From Locusta migratoria (Eukaryota; Arthropoda; Insecta; Orthoptera; Acrididae), in assembly GCA_026315105.1 (NCBI GenBank), contig CM048744.1, positions 348,525,668 to 348,589,667 on the forward strand: a stretch of 64,000 bases of DNA. The letters run 5' to 3'. The position numbers and the translations under genes are program-made. Position 1 is the stretch's first letter. Each line of letters opens with the position of its first letter. Positions 23,201-37,000 of the stretch are shown here, one piece after another. Below the pieces are notes generated by a model, which did no database searches, was not told the origin of the DNA, and saw nothing but the letters and a program-made list of their open reading frames with translations.

Positions 23201-26200
23201 CTCATATTTCTGTGGAGAATGTACCAAACCTAATTGGAGAAATTTATGGCACAACTTCACTAACAGAAGAAATCAGGTGATATGACTCATATTGAGGCAT
23301 CAAGAAATTGTCATTTTGATTATGGAAAAAATTGTGAAATAATTTATAGTGGGAGACCAAGGCTTGGAAAGCAGCTTCAAATGGATGCAAGAGATAAAGA
23401 GGTTTGCACAGACAGATATAGGGCTCCATCAAACCAGTTTTGAGACTAAAGATCGCAAGAATAACAACATCAATTCTGGATCAGGTCTACTTCCTTTTTC
23501 AGAAGTGAACACTTAATACTGTATTTGGTGCACCCAAGAGAGTGAATATTGTGAATAAAATCATAACTGTGATTATATGAGACCAGTTAAAACTGAGTGC
23601 TATATCAGAATTCAAATCTAGATCCCCCATTGCGCAGGCTGAATACTAGCAATTAATGCACCATTTGCACACACTTTACACACTAACTCAAAACTTTAAC
23701 TTCTCTCCAGAGCACAGCAGTTAGGTGGAAAGTTCCACAAAAAGATTAACTTCTATTGATCTGTTCCTAAAGGGAATCTGTATACTGGTCATGTTGCAGA
23801 AATGTTGGACCAGCAGAGCAGCAGTTACAGCCAATACAAAGTTGGTGGTGCCTTGCAATCTCTGACCTATGTGTAGGTTTATAATGAGGTCAAATTTAGG
23901 CACTGGCGCAATATGTATATGCACAGATGAGACAAAGCTGACACCAGTGTGAGCTAAATAATGAGATATTGTAGACACTTCTTTAGGAGTCTAACTGTGT
24001 TTGCTGCGAGCTTAACATTAGCTTCTTACAAACTAACAGATTTATTTATTTATCCTTAGCACAATGTGTGGGTATAACATTAAAGCTGGGTTGTTCCACA
24101 ACCAACTTGTAAGTGGTCCGCACACATTTCTGCTTCATTCTCTTTTAATAACTCATTCTTCCCATCTTCTTCTCTATGTTTTCTGGACTACAGATGTAGT
24201 TGTAGATACTTGGTGATAATGCAGTCTAACTATGGTTTAAATAAAATGTGAGGACAAATGGAACCCTCATTCTAAAGTCTGAGTGCCTTCCTTTACAACC
24301 TTCTCCAACCTACCTCTCTTGCTTCACAGAGAAAGAAACTAACAGTTTGTAAAGCTAGGATAGAAGTGTAATCTTACATGTATCTATTGGTAGTATTAAA
24401 AATTTCACCTACTTGAAGTTTGGCCAGCAGCTTCATCTCATACAAGGACAATCCAATAGGTAAGATCAGTTTACTTTACTGAAAGGTTAAAGAATACCTT
24501 ATTTTTCTACATATTAGTCACCATGTTTATCAATGCATTTTTAGGAGTTGTGGCTGTTTAACAACTGCCGTCCTTTAACTTAGGAAACACATGGTAGTCA
24601 CTTGGTGTCAAATCTGTGCATCATGGTGACTGGATGATGGTGCTCTGATCAAAGGAGTTTTACAGTTTGATAAGTAAAGCAGATGTGGAGAATGTTTATG
24701 CCCTTGTTCATTATTCCTTTTTTCCAGTCCTGAATTGTCCTTCTGAGTTTATTCATTGCTTTACTGTACATGCTAGCACTTATTATTGTGCCAGCAGACA
24801 GAAAGTCATCCAAAACTTATCCTACCAGCCGAATGATTCAATTTTAATTTTTGTGGCTCCAGTGAAAAGGCAAGCCGCCAATTGTGTCAATGTTGTTTAA
24901 CCTCTTGTGTAAAGTGGAATGCACAGTTTTATCACCCACGACAAGTCCAGAAATTACCATTTTTATCTGAAAAGTGCAAAGAAAATGACAAGAAAAAAAT
25001 CACTGCTATTTGTAATCTTCTGTCACTATATGCAGTATCCACCTCGCACACACCCTCTGAAATTGCAACTTTTCTATTAAAATCCTATTGATAGTACTTC
25101 AGGCCATGACTGCAGCGAGCATCCAGAATGATCCTCTGATCTTCGCATATGATTTTCTCAAACTTTGTGACAGTCTTGTCAGAAATTAATGGCCTACACT
25201 CCTTTCTTTGCAGTGAATTTCAGTACAACCAGATGTAAAATCCCTATATCACTTGTGAATGTTTTTAACAGCCATACAATTGTCAATCACTTCTGTCAAT
25301 TGGTGATAAAGTTCAACCAGTTTACAACCTTTTGCATTTAAAAATCAAACAACTATGAGAACTTCACACTTAGCAGTAGCATTCAATGAGAGCTAGGTTT
25401 TGAATGACAGCCAAGCCTAGATGGAGCATCCTAGTGAATCATGCAGATGAGAGTGAAGGAAGTCCAATAGTGTGGATAACACACACATTAACAGGTTTTC
25501 TCTGTCCCTCAAAAATAAAAGGCCATTTTTGGAATTGCCTTTACAATTTTATAGTTGTGGCAAAAGAATTTTCTGTATTAACTGTTTTATCTGCCCTTTT
25601 AAATACTATAGCAGACACTTGTAATGTTGCCTAAAATGGGCTTCAATTGATTTGATGAGAGTATAAATAACTAACACTGAAGCCATTTATCTCCAATTAT
25701 TTTGATGCCCTGTGGAAATTGGCCTATTATCAGCAAATATACAAAATAATTTTATTGTAATTGCAAAAGTACAGATAATGTAAGAAGTACTTGCCTCTAA
25801 TTTAAATGATTCCTTTCTACATCGGAAGCGGGCTTCTATTGCCTCCAACAACTCCTGGAGAGGTAAAGGTGAACTGTAGCCACATGAGAACTGCTTGTTT
25901 TTAGCAAACTGTTTGTTAAGTCTTTGCACCAGTTGGTATACAAAAAGACACAGAGATGAAAATTTACTGCACTGAAGATGATACTGTTGTGAAGTTTTTA
26001 CAGCAGAGATTGTGACTATATTTTTTTCTAAAAAACATGGTGCAAATCCAATACTAGATGCAATTTCAGGTCCTGAATCCTCAAAGGAAAATTCTGAAAT
26101 TAGAAAAAGACACCTCCTTGAGTTATATGTGAATTGCTTGGAATTTTCTAAGACAGTACAATTCATCAGTCTTACCTGGGAAAAGTGTCAATGGTTCAAT

Positions 26201-29200
26201 AACAGGCAAATTTGAATTAATTGCTATTTTGAACTCAGCATTTTTTTCTGGGGCACATGGCTTTGCTACAAGCTTCAGTGGGAGCTGTGCAAAATGTTGC
26301 AAGATGTGTGGAATGTTCCTGCTGTTGGTAACATATGATGTAACAACTCTCACCTCCAGAGAAGGAACATCACCTGGCTGAGATAAATATATATATGTAG
26401 TTAAATGAAAATCTCCACCTGAAACAAAAGTAGTTTTATTTGAGACCTGTGTGCATATAATTACAATCATCTAACAAACTAAATAGGCATTACCGAGTGA
26501 GGAGGTGCAGTTATTAACACACTGACTTGTATTCAGCATGACAGTGGTTCAAATCCACATCCAGTGATTCTGATATAGGATTTCTGTGATTCCCTAAATC
26601 ATTCCAGGTAAATACCATTTCCAAGGGCATGGCAAATTTCCTTCCCCCATCATTAGCAAAAACCAATCCAAGCATCTCTAATAATCATGTCGTCAAAAGG
26701 ATGTTAAAACATAATCATTTTCCCTCCTCTAAATTGATATTAAGAATATTTTTGGTGATACAGTATCCCATGGATACAGTACCAATACTGCTCCTTTGCA
26801 AACATCAAGGCAGCTGATAGAGAAAAAGAAATATTTCTCAGGAATGGTGATATAAAACTTATGAGGGTAAATTTGCTTTACAGGTTTGGTCCGCCTTGAG
26901 CAAACACAAATGTTTATGAGGGTACTTCATTATGGTCACTGAATTGGCCATGAAGTGGGCATCCAAACTTCCTCCAAGAATACAAGATGCAGGCAACCAG
27001 TTCTCATCTTTTTTGTGGTGTGTATAAAACTGGCACATCTGGAACTTTATGACCTGTGATAAGACAAAACTTGCAAACTCATGTAGCTGTTTGTGGCTGT
27101 TCAGGGATTGAGATAATTAGTTTAAAAGTCCATATCATTCCAAGCTGTCATTATATTGATAATTATCAGTAATTACTTAATTACTACCATGCATCAATAC
27201 CCAAATAGTTAACACCATACTTTGGCATGGAATTCTGAAATAATTACCAGGTAGCAATAGCCATTTGAAGTTACTGATTGTCGTAAAGCAGAACATATTT
27301 ATCACAGTTGTTGCTAACACTATATATTTTATGAACAATCTTAAAATCTTGGGGTCCAATAGAGATGTGAAAAGAAAAGCATAATTGGACAACTCACTGG
27401 CCGACGGTAAGACAATACAATCATAATTCTGAAAGCGCAAGTACATAAGGTGTCACTAAGGCAATTTACATCACACAAACAAGAGCAAGAGTTGCTCAGC
27501 TACTCCCTATATCATGTTCATGATCGTGAAGTAGGCTGAGGCACAGGCCGTTGTCTGGCGGCTGGTAGCACACTTTGACATGGGCTGTTTAATCTTGCGT
27601 GCCACAGAGTCCTCCATTAAGGAGAAATGTCTATCGGTGATGAACAAATCCAGGCAATGTCCATGGGAGTCACAGACCCAGGTGATGGCTCGTTCAGAAG
27701 GCTGTGGGCTGGAATTGGTGCATGCAAATTGTAGTGACGTTGGTGTGGGGGCTGAGGGTGGCCCATTCCCCGAGAGATCCACCCAGTGATGATCAGTGAC
27801 CTGGCAGCTGATGACAAGCCTAACACAAGAGACAGAGAGAAGATGCAGATATACCAGAATGGCAAAGGGTGGCAGATCGTCCCGCTCAGGTGATGAGGTC
27901 TCAGACAGCATGGGAGTGCTATCTTCTGGACAGGAGAGATCTGCAGGTGAGGTGGGAATGCCTGCCTCAGCTGAAGGTGCTACAGGCAGTGTGACAGCAG
28001 GAGCATAGGCTGGTGACAGGAGTGGAGACAGGAAGAGGCACCTGTGGAGGTGCACTGACTGGAACAGCAGACACCTACAAGGTCATAGCGGTGGCTGTGA
28101 GAGGCACGGGGGTGACACCTGCGATGGTGGCTGTGGGAGGCACCAGAGGTGACGCCTACAGCTGTGGCTGTGGGAGGCACCAGGAACGACAACTGCTGTG
28201 AATTTTCAGAGGTGGCGGTGGCAGATGTGGAGACCGCGACTCAGCCTCCGCAGGTGCCTGGGGGTGCAGCTGATCCCAATGGTGGCACACCATGATGACA
28301 GCACTGTGCACCTAGCAGGGACAGCAGCTGAGTGCGGCCATAAAAATGCCTGGCACCCAGTGGGGGTGCCACCAGGATGGCGGGAGAACAAGAAATGCAG
28401 CACCGCATTCTCGACAGAGGAGGAGAGCACATACTTCTGCATCTAAACTTTGAAGGTACACACCAGTCTTTCAGTTTCAGTGTTTGACTGGAGGTGAAAG
28501 GGAGGAGCTAAGACACGGAAAACCCCCAACAGAACACAAAATTTGTGAAAATCAGTTGGCATAAACTGGGGCCCGTTATCAACAACCAAGGTGAACGGCA
28601 GTCCTTTAATAGCTAAAATTTTATGCAATGAGTGCATAGTCATGGTTGTGGACATGGTAGGACAACAAACAACATAAGAAAAGTTGGAATAAGTATCCAC
28701 AACAATAAACAGTAAGAATTCATGAACGGGCCAGCATAATCAATATGAATATGTTCCTACAGCTGTCACAAAAGTTGCTCCAAAAACTGTTGAAAAATAG
28801 CCAGAACATGAGTGACACCGAACGGCAGGCAATGGTACTGGTAAAGACAAAAAAGGATGTTCAAAACCAAAAAGTGTTTAGATTCTTCGTCCAGCAGAAG
28901 TTGAAGATAAGATTCAGCCAAATCCAATTGAGAAAACGAGTGGAATACAGTGAGAATAGCAAGCTGTTCATCAGTGCATGGCAGGGGATAAGAATCAATA
29001 ACAGAGTGAGCATTCACAGTAACCTTCAAGTCACCACATAAACATAACGAACCCAAGGGGTTTTTGACAATCACAAGAGGGGTAGGTTTAATTACCTGTA
29101 AAGCCTGCAGGCGACCAAGTTTGGACTTGACTTGGTCCTGCAGAGCCCCTGGAACCTGGTGGGCATGAAAAAACTTGGGACGTGCTCTCGGTTTCATGGT

Positions 29201-30992
29201 GGTGTGTGCAGTAAATACACAACCTAAGCTGTCAGTGAACAAAGACAAAAATTTCTGACAAAGCAACTCAAGGTCACAAAAAGGAACAGAATCAGAGACC
29301 AGGTTAACAGTGTCAGAAATAGAGAAATCAAAAACATTAAAGATATCAAGGCAAAAATGTTAGCAGCTGTGGTATCGTTGACTACCAAAAATGTCACAGG
29401 ACAAACCACAGATTTGTAAGCCATAGATGCCGTGAACTGAACAAGGACAGGAATGCATCGATGACTGTAGTTTTTTAAGTGATAATCAACAGATGACAAT
29501 GAGGGTGAACCTAGCAGAATGTACGTGTGATAATTCAGTAGAGAAACTGAGGCTCCCGTATCTTCTTGCAAGGTGACAAATGTGTGAAACAACATCTACA
29601 AACAACTTACCAGGGTGAGTCTATAAATTTCCCACAAAATTAACTTCTATGTTCATGTTGGTGAGAGTAGTGTGCGAGCAGCACACAGAAGCCATGTGTT
29701 ATTTTTTATGACAACTGTTGCAAAAAAAAAAAAAAAAAAAAAAAAAAACCAGCCCTTAGGACAAGCCACCTGGTTGTGATCTACAAATCAAAACGGGCAA
29801 GAAGGAAAAGATTGTGGTGCACATCACTTTCCACGATGCAGAGGGCATTGACACTGTTTTACCAAGAGATTTCTGACAGCAACAAGTGGGACTCTCCTGC
29901 ACCACGGTAACCTCTGCTATATTAGAAGTAGCTGGCTGATTTACATCTGCCAAGACAGCAACTATATCCCCTCCCCCCTCCTCCCCGCGCTTCAGTCTGA
30001 TCCCCAGTGGCACAAATGACTGAGCAATATTCAAAACATCAGCAAGAGTTGGGTTTTCAAACTGAAGAACAAGTTAAAGAACTGGGTGATTCGGCACCAG
30101 GCACAGAATAGCACCGCGAGCCATGTCATTCTGATGAGTAGGGGTGACAAACATACAGCGGCAATTAAGGCCTTGATGTTTGGCTGCCCATGCATGCGAG
30201 GAATGTTTAGGCTTCTTCTGCAACTGATAAAATTCCACATTGGCAGCAATGACATGACTAGAGGGCTGATAATAAGCAGATAACAAATGACACATTTCAT
30301 AAAAAAAAAGGCCACCAGTACTTGGGGAGGACGAGCTGTCACAGTAAATGTAAATGCAGGGAGAAATCCATGACAGGAAAAGAGCTTTACAGAAGACCAT
30401 ATCAGAGACACCAAAAGTGAGGAGGTGTTGGCGCAACCATTTCTTATAAGAATCCCAGTCTTACAAAGAGTCGCCGAACCCCAAAAAAGGTAGATGAAAC
30501 AGAGCAAAAACATGATGGGCAACAGGATCTACCAACACTGTAGGAAGCAAAGCCAACATTGTAATAACTGATGCAATAGTGTGGTCTTTTCGAGCCGGCA
30601 TAACTGTAACCAGCCACTGAACTGAATCAACCACAAATTGCAACTTGGTCTGAAATACCTGACCCTATGAAGGCAATTGAAAATCCAAGGGAACGGCAGT
30701 GTCCTGCAAAGCCATAGTCACAAAGGTGGGCCAGTAAACACACGAAAGTCCTAACACCACACTTGTCACCAATGAATGTGCAGAACACATTTTTCACAGC
30801 TGTCATCAACACTATATATTTTATGAACAATCTTACAATGTTGGGGTCCAACAGAGATGTGAAAAGAAAACCATGATCAGACAACACAAAGGCTGATGGT
30901 AAGACATACAATTGTAATTCTAAAAGTGAAAGTGCATCAGGTGTCACTAAGGGAATTTACACCACACAAATGAGAGCAAGAGCTGCTTAGCT

Positions 30993-31038
<46 letters not shown>

Positions 31039-34000
31039 GCTCTTTGGCATGCACTGTTTAATCTTGTGCATCATGGAGTTACAGGACTGGTCTTCATGGA
31101 TATCCTTCTTAATGGGACTGCATACCAATGTAGTAGTTTCATTAGACAGTTGACATACAGCTTCATTTCATTTTTTTATAGCCTACCCATCATGCTCAGA
31201 GTTTGTTTACATGTACTGTTTCTTTCCTTATGGGCCACAGATTGTTCACTAGTAATAAAATTATTAATGTTTTATCTAATTAGAAAATAAATGTAAGTTG
31301 TTGTTTTTTCTTTGTGCCAAGTAATACAGCTTAATGAAACTTGGATCATACATAGAATGCCCACATAATTACAAGCCAATATCGTTGACATCAGTTTCCT
31401 ATAGAATTTTGGGGCATATTCTCAGCTCAAATATAGTAAATTTCCTGGAGACGAATAGGCTTCTTTCTATGAATCGGCATTGGTTTAAGAAACATTGTTC
31501 ATGTGAAACTCAGCTTGCCCTTTTCTCACATGACTTCTTGCGAGTCATGGATGAAGGGCAGCAGGTAGATTGTGTTTTTCTTGATTTCAAAAAGGCATTT
31601 GATGCTGAGTCACACTGCAGACTAATAACAAAGATCTGAGCATATGGAATAGTTTATATATTGGTGACTGACTGGAAGACTTCCAAAGTAATAGAACACA
31701 GTACATGTTCTCGATGGTGAGTGTTCTGTTCACCATTGATGAGTGTATCTTTAGGCGTGCCCCAAGGAAGTGTGATGGGACCGCTGTTATTTTCTATCTG
31801 TATAAAAGATGTGATGGACAGAGTAAGTTGTAATTTGCTGCTGTTTGCTGATGATGCTGTGGTGTATGGGAGGGTGCCGTCTTTAACTGACTGTAATAGC
31901 ATACAGCATGACTTGGACAAAATTTTTAGTTGGTGCGAAGAATGGCAGCTAGCTCTCAATGTAGAAAAATGTAAGGTGATGCGCATGAGGAGGAAAAACA
32001 ATCCCATAATGTTTTAATACAGCATTAGTAGTGAGCTTCTTGATGCTGTCGCGTCATTCAAATATCTAGGCATAACATTGCAGAGCGATATGAAATGGAA
32101 CGAGCATGTAAGGACAGTTGTGAGTAAGACGGACAGCCAACTTCGGTTTATTGGGAGAATTTTGGGAAGATGTACTTCATCTGTAAAGGAGACCACGAAT
32201 AAAATGCTTGTACGACCACGTCTTGAGTATTGCTCAAGTAGTTGGGGCCTGCAGCAGATCAGTTTAAAAGAAGACATAGAAGCAGTTCAGAGGCAAGCAG
32301 CTAGGTTTGTTACTGGTAGGTTCGACCAATGCGCGAGTGTCACGGAAACGCTCTGGCAACTCAATTGAGGATCACTGGAGGAAAGACAATGTTCTTATTG
32401 TGTATTTCTGTTGAGGAAATTTAGAGGGCCGGAATTTGAAGCTGAGTGTAGTACGATCTTGCTGCCGCCTACTTACTTTTCGCGTAGTGATTACAAAGAC
32501 AAGATAAGAGAAATTAGGGCTCAAATGGAGGCATATAGGCATTCCTTTGTCCCTTGTTCTACTTGGGAGTGGAATAGGAAAGGAAATGCCTAGTAGTGGT
32601 ACAATGTACCCCCCGCCATGCACTTTACGGTGGATTGCTGAGTATGTATGTAGATGTAGATGTAGAAAAGCTCACCGTCAATAAGTTATGCCAAAGCAAC
32701 TGTGCCTTGCCAGAGCTTTCTTGCTGGCATAGTTATGAAGTGTACTTGCTGGACCTGTATATCTCTGGTCAGATCAAAAGTGAATTCGACCTTATCACCA
32801 GAGGACGTCAAGAGCGGTATGGTGTTTCTACAGGGCAAAGAGAGGTGGTTGGCGAAACTGGCGTGTGTGGCTGCACCTAGAATTCTGGAGGGCTCGGCTA
32901 ACGAAATGTGGAGGGTCATGATCTGCATGGTAGTACATACTGATGGAACGTGTGTGCCAGGGGCATACATGGCTTGAAGGCTCTAGCCAGTGTTCAGCAA
33001 ACAGTGTTGTGTGCAAAACTTTTCCTGGAGATGGGAGCATTTGCAATCCATTACTAATTTGGTAGTAGATTGTCATGGAAGTTTCGATGAGTTCATCTAT
33101 GCTAGCGCCTATTGTACTGTCCATGCACAGTGGGTACAAAAATAATTTGAACCCTGTGTACAGCCATCACTGAGTTCGCACAGTGACGTTAACCTGCTAT
33201 GTGACGTTATATCTTGTGTTTCCATTGTAATCTACTAATAAGTGTGGTTAACATTATGTATGTCAGATGCTTGAGGTAACGGATTCTGTGTTTCAGGTGT
33301 TCTGTCCAACTGTTGTTTGTTGTGCAATGTAAAAAAGAAAGAAAGGTTATTGGTTTACTGTTGCAAGAGGAATACGTAAGGAGGCTGTTCAATTGCGACT
33401 CCATTGTTGGAGTTTTACTTGGTGCTAGGTTCTTAAGTTGAGTAAATTGTTCATGTTGTCATTTGTAATATATTTACTTGGTTCTGTAAAAAAAGAAAAA
33501 GAAAAAAAAAATTTGGTTGAGTAATTCTGTTAATTTCTACAAGAAATACTTGTTATTAATGCAACACAATTGTCTATAAGTTCGCGTATTTTAACTGAAG
33601 TTTTGGACTGTTTGGTTATTAACAAGTTTTGTGACAGTTTTTTGTTGTTAAGAAATTTATGTTTCTATATATGTTGTTTGAATCAAGTTGTAATGAACTG
33701 TTTATATTGAATGGTAGTTAATTAAGGCTCAGTACCTTACCACTTCCTCAAAAGCCCTACCATCCCAGCAACCTGAGATAACAATATCAACTTTGTTAAA
33801 GATGTGTCTGCATTGTAGGAGCACTAGATTTTATGAATTAAATGTACTTATAGATTTACAGAGTACAATACAATTTATAGATATCCAATGCATTTTGTGG
33901 TATTGTTTCACCAACAATGAATCATCCTGTTAATGTTCAAGTCAAAGCCAAGTTTTAAAATTATTTGGTAGAACTGTAACATCTTTTGCATGAGTTTTGG

Positions 34001-37000
34001 AACAATTAATTTTCTTATTCTCCATCAATCTATAACATACATTGTTAAAAATATTTACATGGGCACAGATTCAAATATAATTTTCTTTGTTTTACATTTT
34101 ATTGACATTTCTTTAATTGTTTAACTAAATCATTGTGGTCACCAACTGTAAGGCTATCTGGTTGGAATAATCAAACAGTGGCAGTTCAACATCCAGTCTA
34201 GGTACAGATGAATGCAATCTGAGGTAGTCATAGTTCCTGGCTAATGGAGCAGAATATCAAGTGTGTTGTAAGTTTGCTCTATAGAATAAGTCCCAGTGAT
34301 TCAGTGTGGAACTAACATTGTGGCAGAAATTTTAAAGTGTGTTACTGCTATGCAATAAGGTGTCAGCCTCCTAAAAATGCACATCATTGTCACAGTAACA
34401 AACCTATATTAAGTTGAAAAGTCATGTTCTTACATGCTTACTTCCTGAAAATTGAAAATTCTGCACTATTTTATCTTGTTAGTGTGCTAATCTATGCATT
34501 CAACATTGAGGACACAGACTGGCAATTTTGTTTTTATTTTTATGAATTTTCACTGCCTATCTCAGTTTTGACTGCACTTGATCTGTCTGAATAATATTGT
34601 TTATGGACCTTACCGACTTGATCAATTACTGCCATTCTAAACATCCTCCAAGTTTGGGTTGGTCTAAACCATTCCTTCTGGTTGTTACAATTTTCAAAGT
34701 GTTTGCTTACCATGGTTCATATTTCCTCTGGAAAAAAAGAGTAGGTTCCCCCAACATCGCCCTTGGGTCTAATATTGCCTACCCATATTTCCAAACTGCT
34801 ATGCATGTAATCAACAAGATTCTGTAGTACACTTGAGCTTCTGTGGATTTGTCAAAGCCTGCGTTAATTACAAGTTTCATAAGAGTGATAGTGGAAACAG
34901 TATGGCATCTGAAGGTTGTTTCAATTGTTTTTAATGCATGCAGTGAACTGTGGGAACTACCAGCTAACTGTTTACTTGTATTAATTTTGTTTGCACCACC
35001 ATAAAGCTTGTTAAATAAGGATTCTAGTCATATTAATAATAATAATCAGAAAAGATGCCTCGAAGCACTGTCATATGTGTTTGTGTTGACTGAAATGTGT
35101 TCCTAATACTATCCACCAGCTGGATACTAATATTGCCCCTATCCAGTATTAAGAGAATTTTTAACCAACCCATAGCACAGCTTTCCCAAACATATTGTCT
35201 TCTCATTCCTCATCTGCTTCCATCTCAGTCCATCCTATAGTCTCTCCCAGAGACATAAAAGCTGTGTCAAAACTTAAATCAGCATATCACAAAATGAAAA
35301 TGTGTTGACCAATTCTCCTTATAATTAAAAGCCAGAAATATTTGATCCTTCTAGAGGCATAAAAAAACTCCAACGAGTCTTCAAGAAGTAGAGCAATATT
35401 AAAGAGGAATCCTACCTCCAAATTAGAAGAAAGTCTAAGTGTTACGTTTTTCTGACAGTGAGGCTGCTGGCAAACTTCCATTAGCAGGCACTGAAAACAA
35501 TTTTTATTTGTCTGTTGATGATGATTCTGTAAATGCCATGGTCTGGGCATTTAGTAATAACAAGTTTTCTGATGATTTTAGAGAAGAACTCTGGCTTATG
35601 TGCTCATGTGACAATCCACATACAAAATTTAAACCAAAATTTTGCTCTACTATTTTTAAACAGAGCAAAATTTTGGTTTAAATTTTGTATGTGGATTGTC
35701 ACATGAGCACATAGAGCTACTAATTTCACTTGGGTGCATGATAATAGGAACAAGTGTAGGCAGCATTAGGAACTCATTCTCTGAAAATTTCCTATCAATG
35801 AGATTTAATTTTCTGAAACATTTCAAAGTAACATAGCATTATAAGAAATTTGGCCTATGTAAACTGAAGGAGGTTAGTTTCTTATAATATGCATTTAGTT
35901 TCAAGCTTAATTTTACAAATTAGGAGACTGATAAACTGGGAAATAATTAGGGTAGGTGAAATTTGAGAAACTTACTCTAATGTCACATTTGGAATAATGC
36001 CACTTATGAAAATAGCAGCATATATGTCACTAGTGAAAACTGACATTAATAAACTGTAATAATCATGAACATTTCTCAAAGGTCACACCTGTCAGTAATA
36101 TTGTCTTGCCTTTATTTTGAGAACTTCTGTGAAAACTAAAAGTATTAAATAAAGCAACATTAAATAATTACTTATGATTGACATATCTTATCTTTATATT
36201 GTTACTCACACAGACTGTTGACAGTGTGTGAAACTTGAGATGCTTCCAATGGTGGTTGTACGATGATAGCAACTTGCACCTTATTAAGAGGCACATGAGG
36301 GCGTAACTGCACAGAGATCTGACAAGCAGGAGGATCAATCCCTGCTCCCAACATATGTTCATGTGAAGTTGTTTCTAGTCGTGAATTCACATTCACTTCA
36401 ACACAAACTTCACGCTCTGCTGCACCACTTGCTAGTGTGAGTGCTGTAAGATATTCAGAAATAATAAAAGGAATAGATTATTTTCAAACAAAACAATGTG
36501 CAGAAGTGATAGTGTTTCCTTAGTAACAACAATGGAAAGTCCAATAAGAAATGTTAATAATAATATGTAGATAGGGAGCAACTCACTGTAAAGACAGACA
36601 TTGAGCCACTGACAGACACAAACAAAAAACACACATACACACACACAATTCTAAATTTTTGGCCATGGCCTTCCTTGGAAAGAGAACACTCATCCACACG
36701 TCAGCCATATCTGGCTGACCAACACAGTCTGACTACATGGCAAGTGGAAGGAATAGGAGGTGAGAAGGGGGAGGAGAGGGGAAGTGGAGAGGGAAGATAA
36801 GGGTGGGGGTACAATAAGCAGAGGCGATATCAGTTGGAAAAATATATAAAAAATTATAACAGGAAGCACACAGTAGGAAAAGGGGCATGAATCAAAAGGA
36901 AATGTAGGATTTGAGGGCGAGGGGGACTGTGAGGCATGGAATGTAGGATGTTAGGTTATCTGAGGTTGAGACCAGGACGGTTGTGGCACTGTAGGATGTG

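Larger units (their letters stand above)
27289..30991 (-). mobile_element. Ty3/gypsy LTR retrotransposon, degenerate
   Basis: Direct repeats at 30780-30991 and 27289-27501 are LTR-like. Minus-strand order between them: gag (about 30720-30030, with ANVEFYQLQKKPKHSSHAWA); protease (29595-29224, DTGASVSLL); RT (29266-28766, with KPTPLVIVKNPLGS, DLKVTVNAHSVIDSYPLP, FSQLDLAESYLQLLLDEE); integrase end (28700-28443, VDNGPQFMP). The tether/RNase H part and much of integrase are missing, and stops are present throughout. Order gag-PR-RT-IN and the VDNGPQF motif support Ty3/gypsy rather than copia. Confidence 0.85.

Noticed and set aside
27507..28446. Pro/Ser-rich ORFs on both strands as host coding sequence
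   Set aside because: They lie between the gypsy integrase and its 3' LTR, contain a 36-bp tandem repeat, and are open on both strands only because of high GC.
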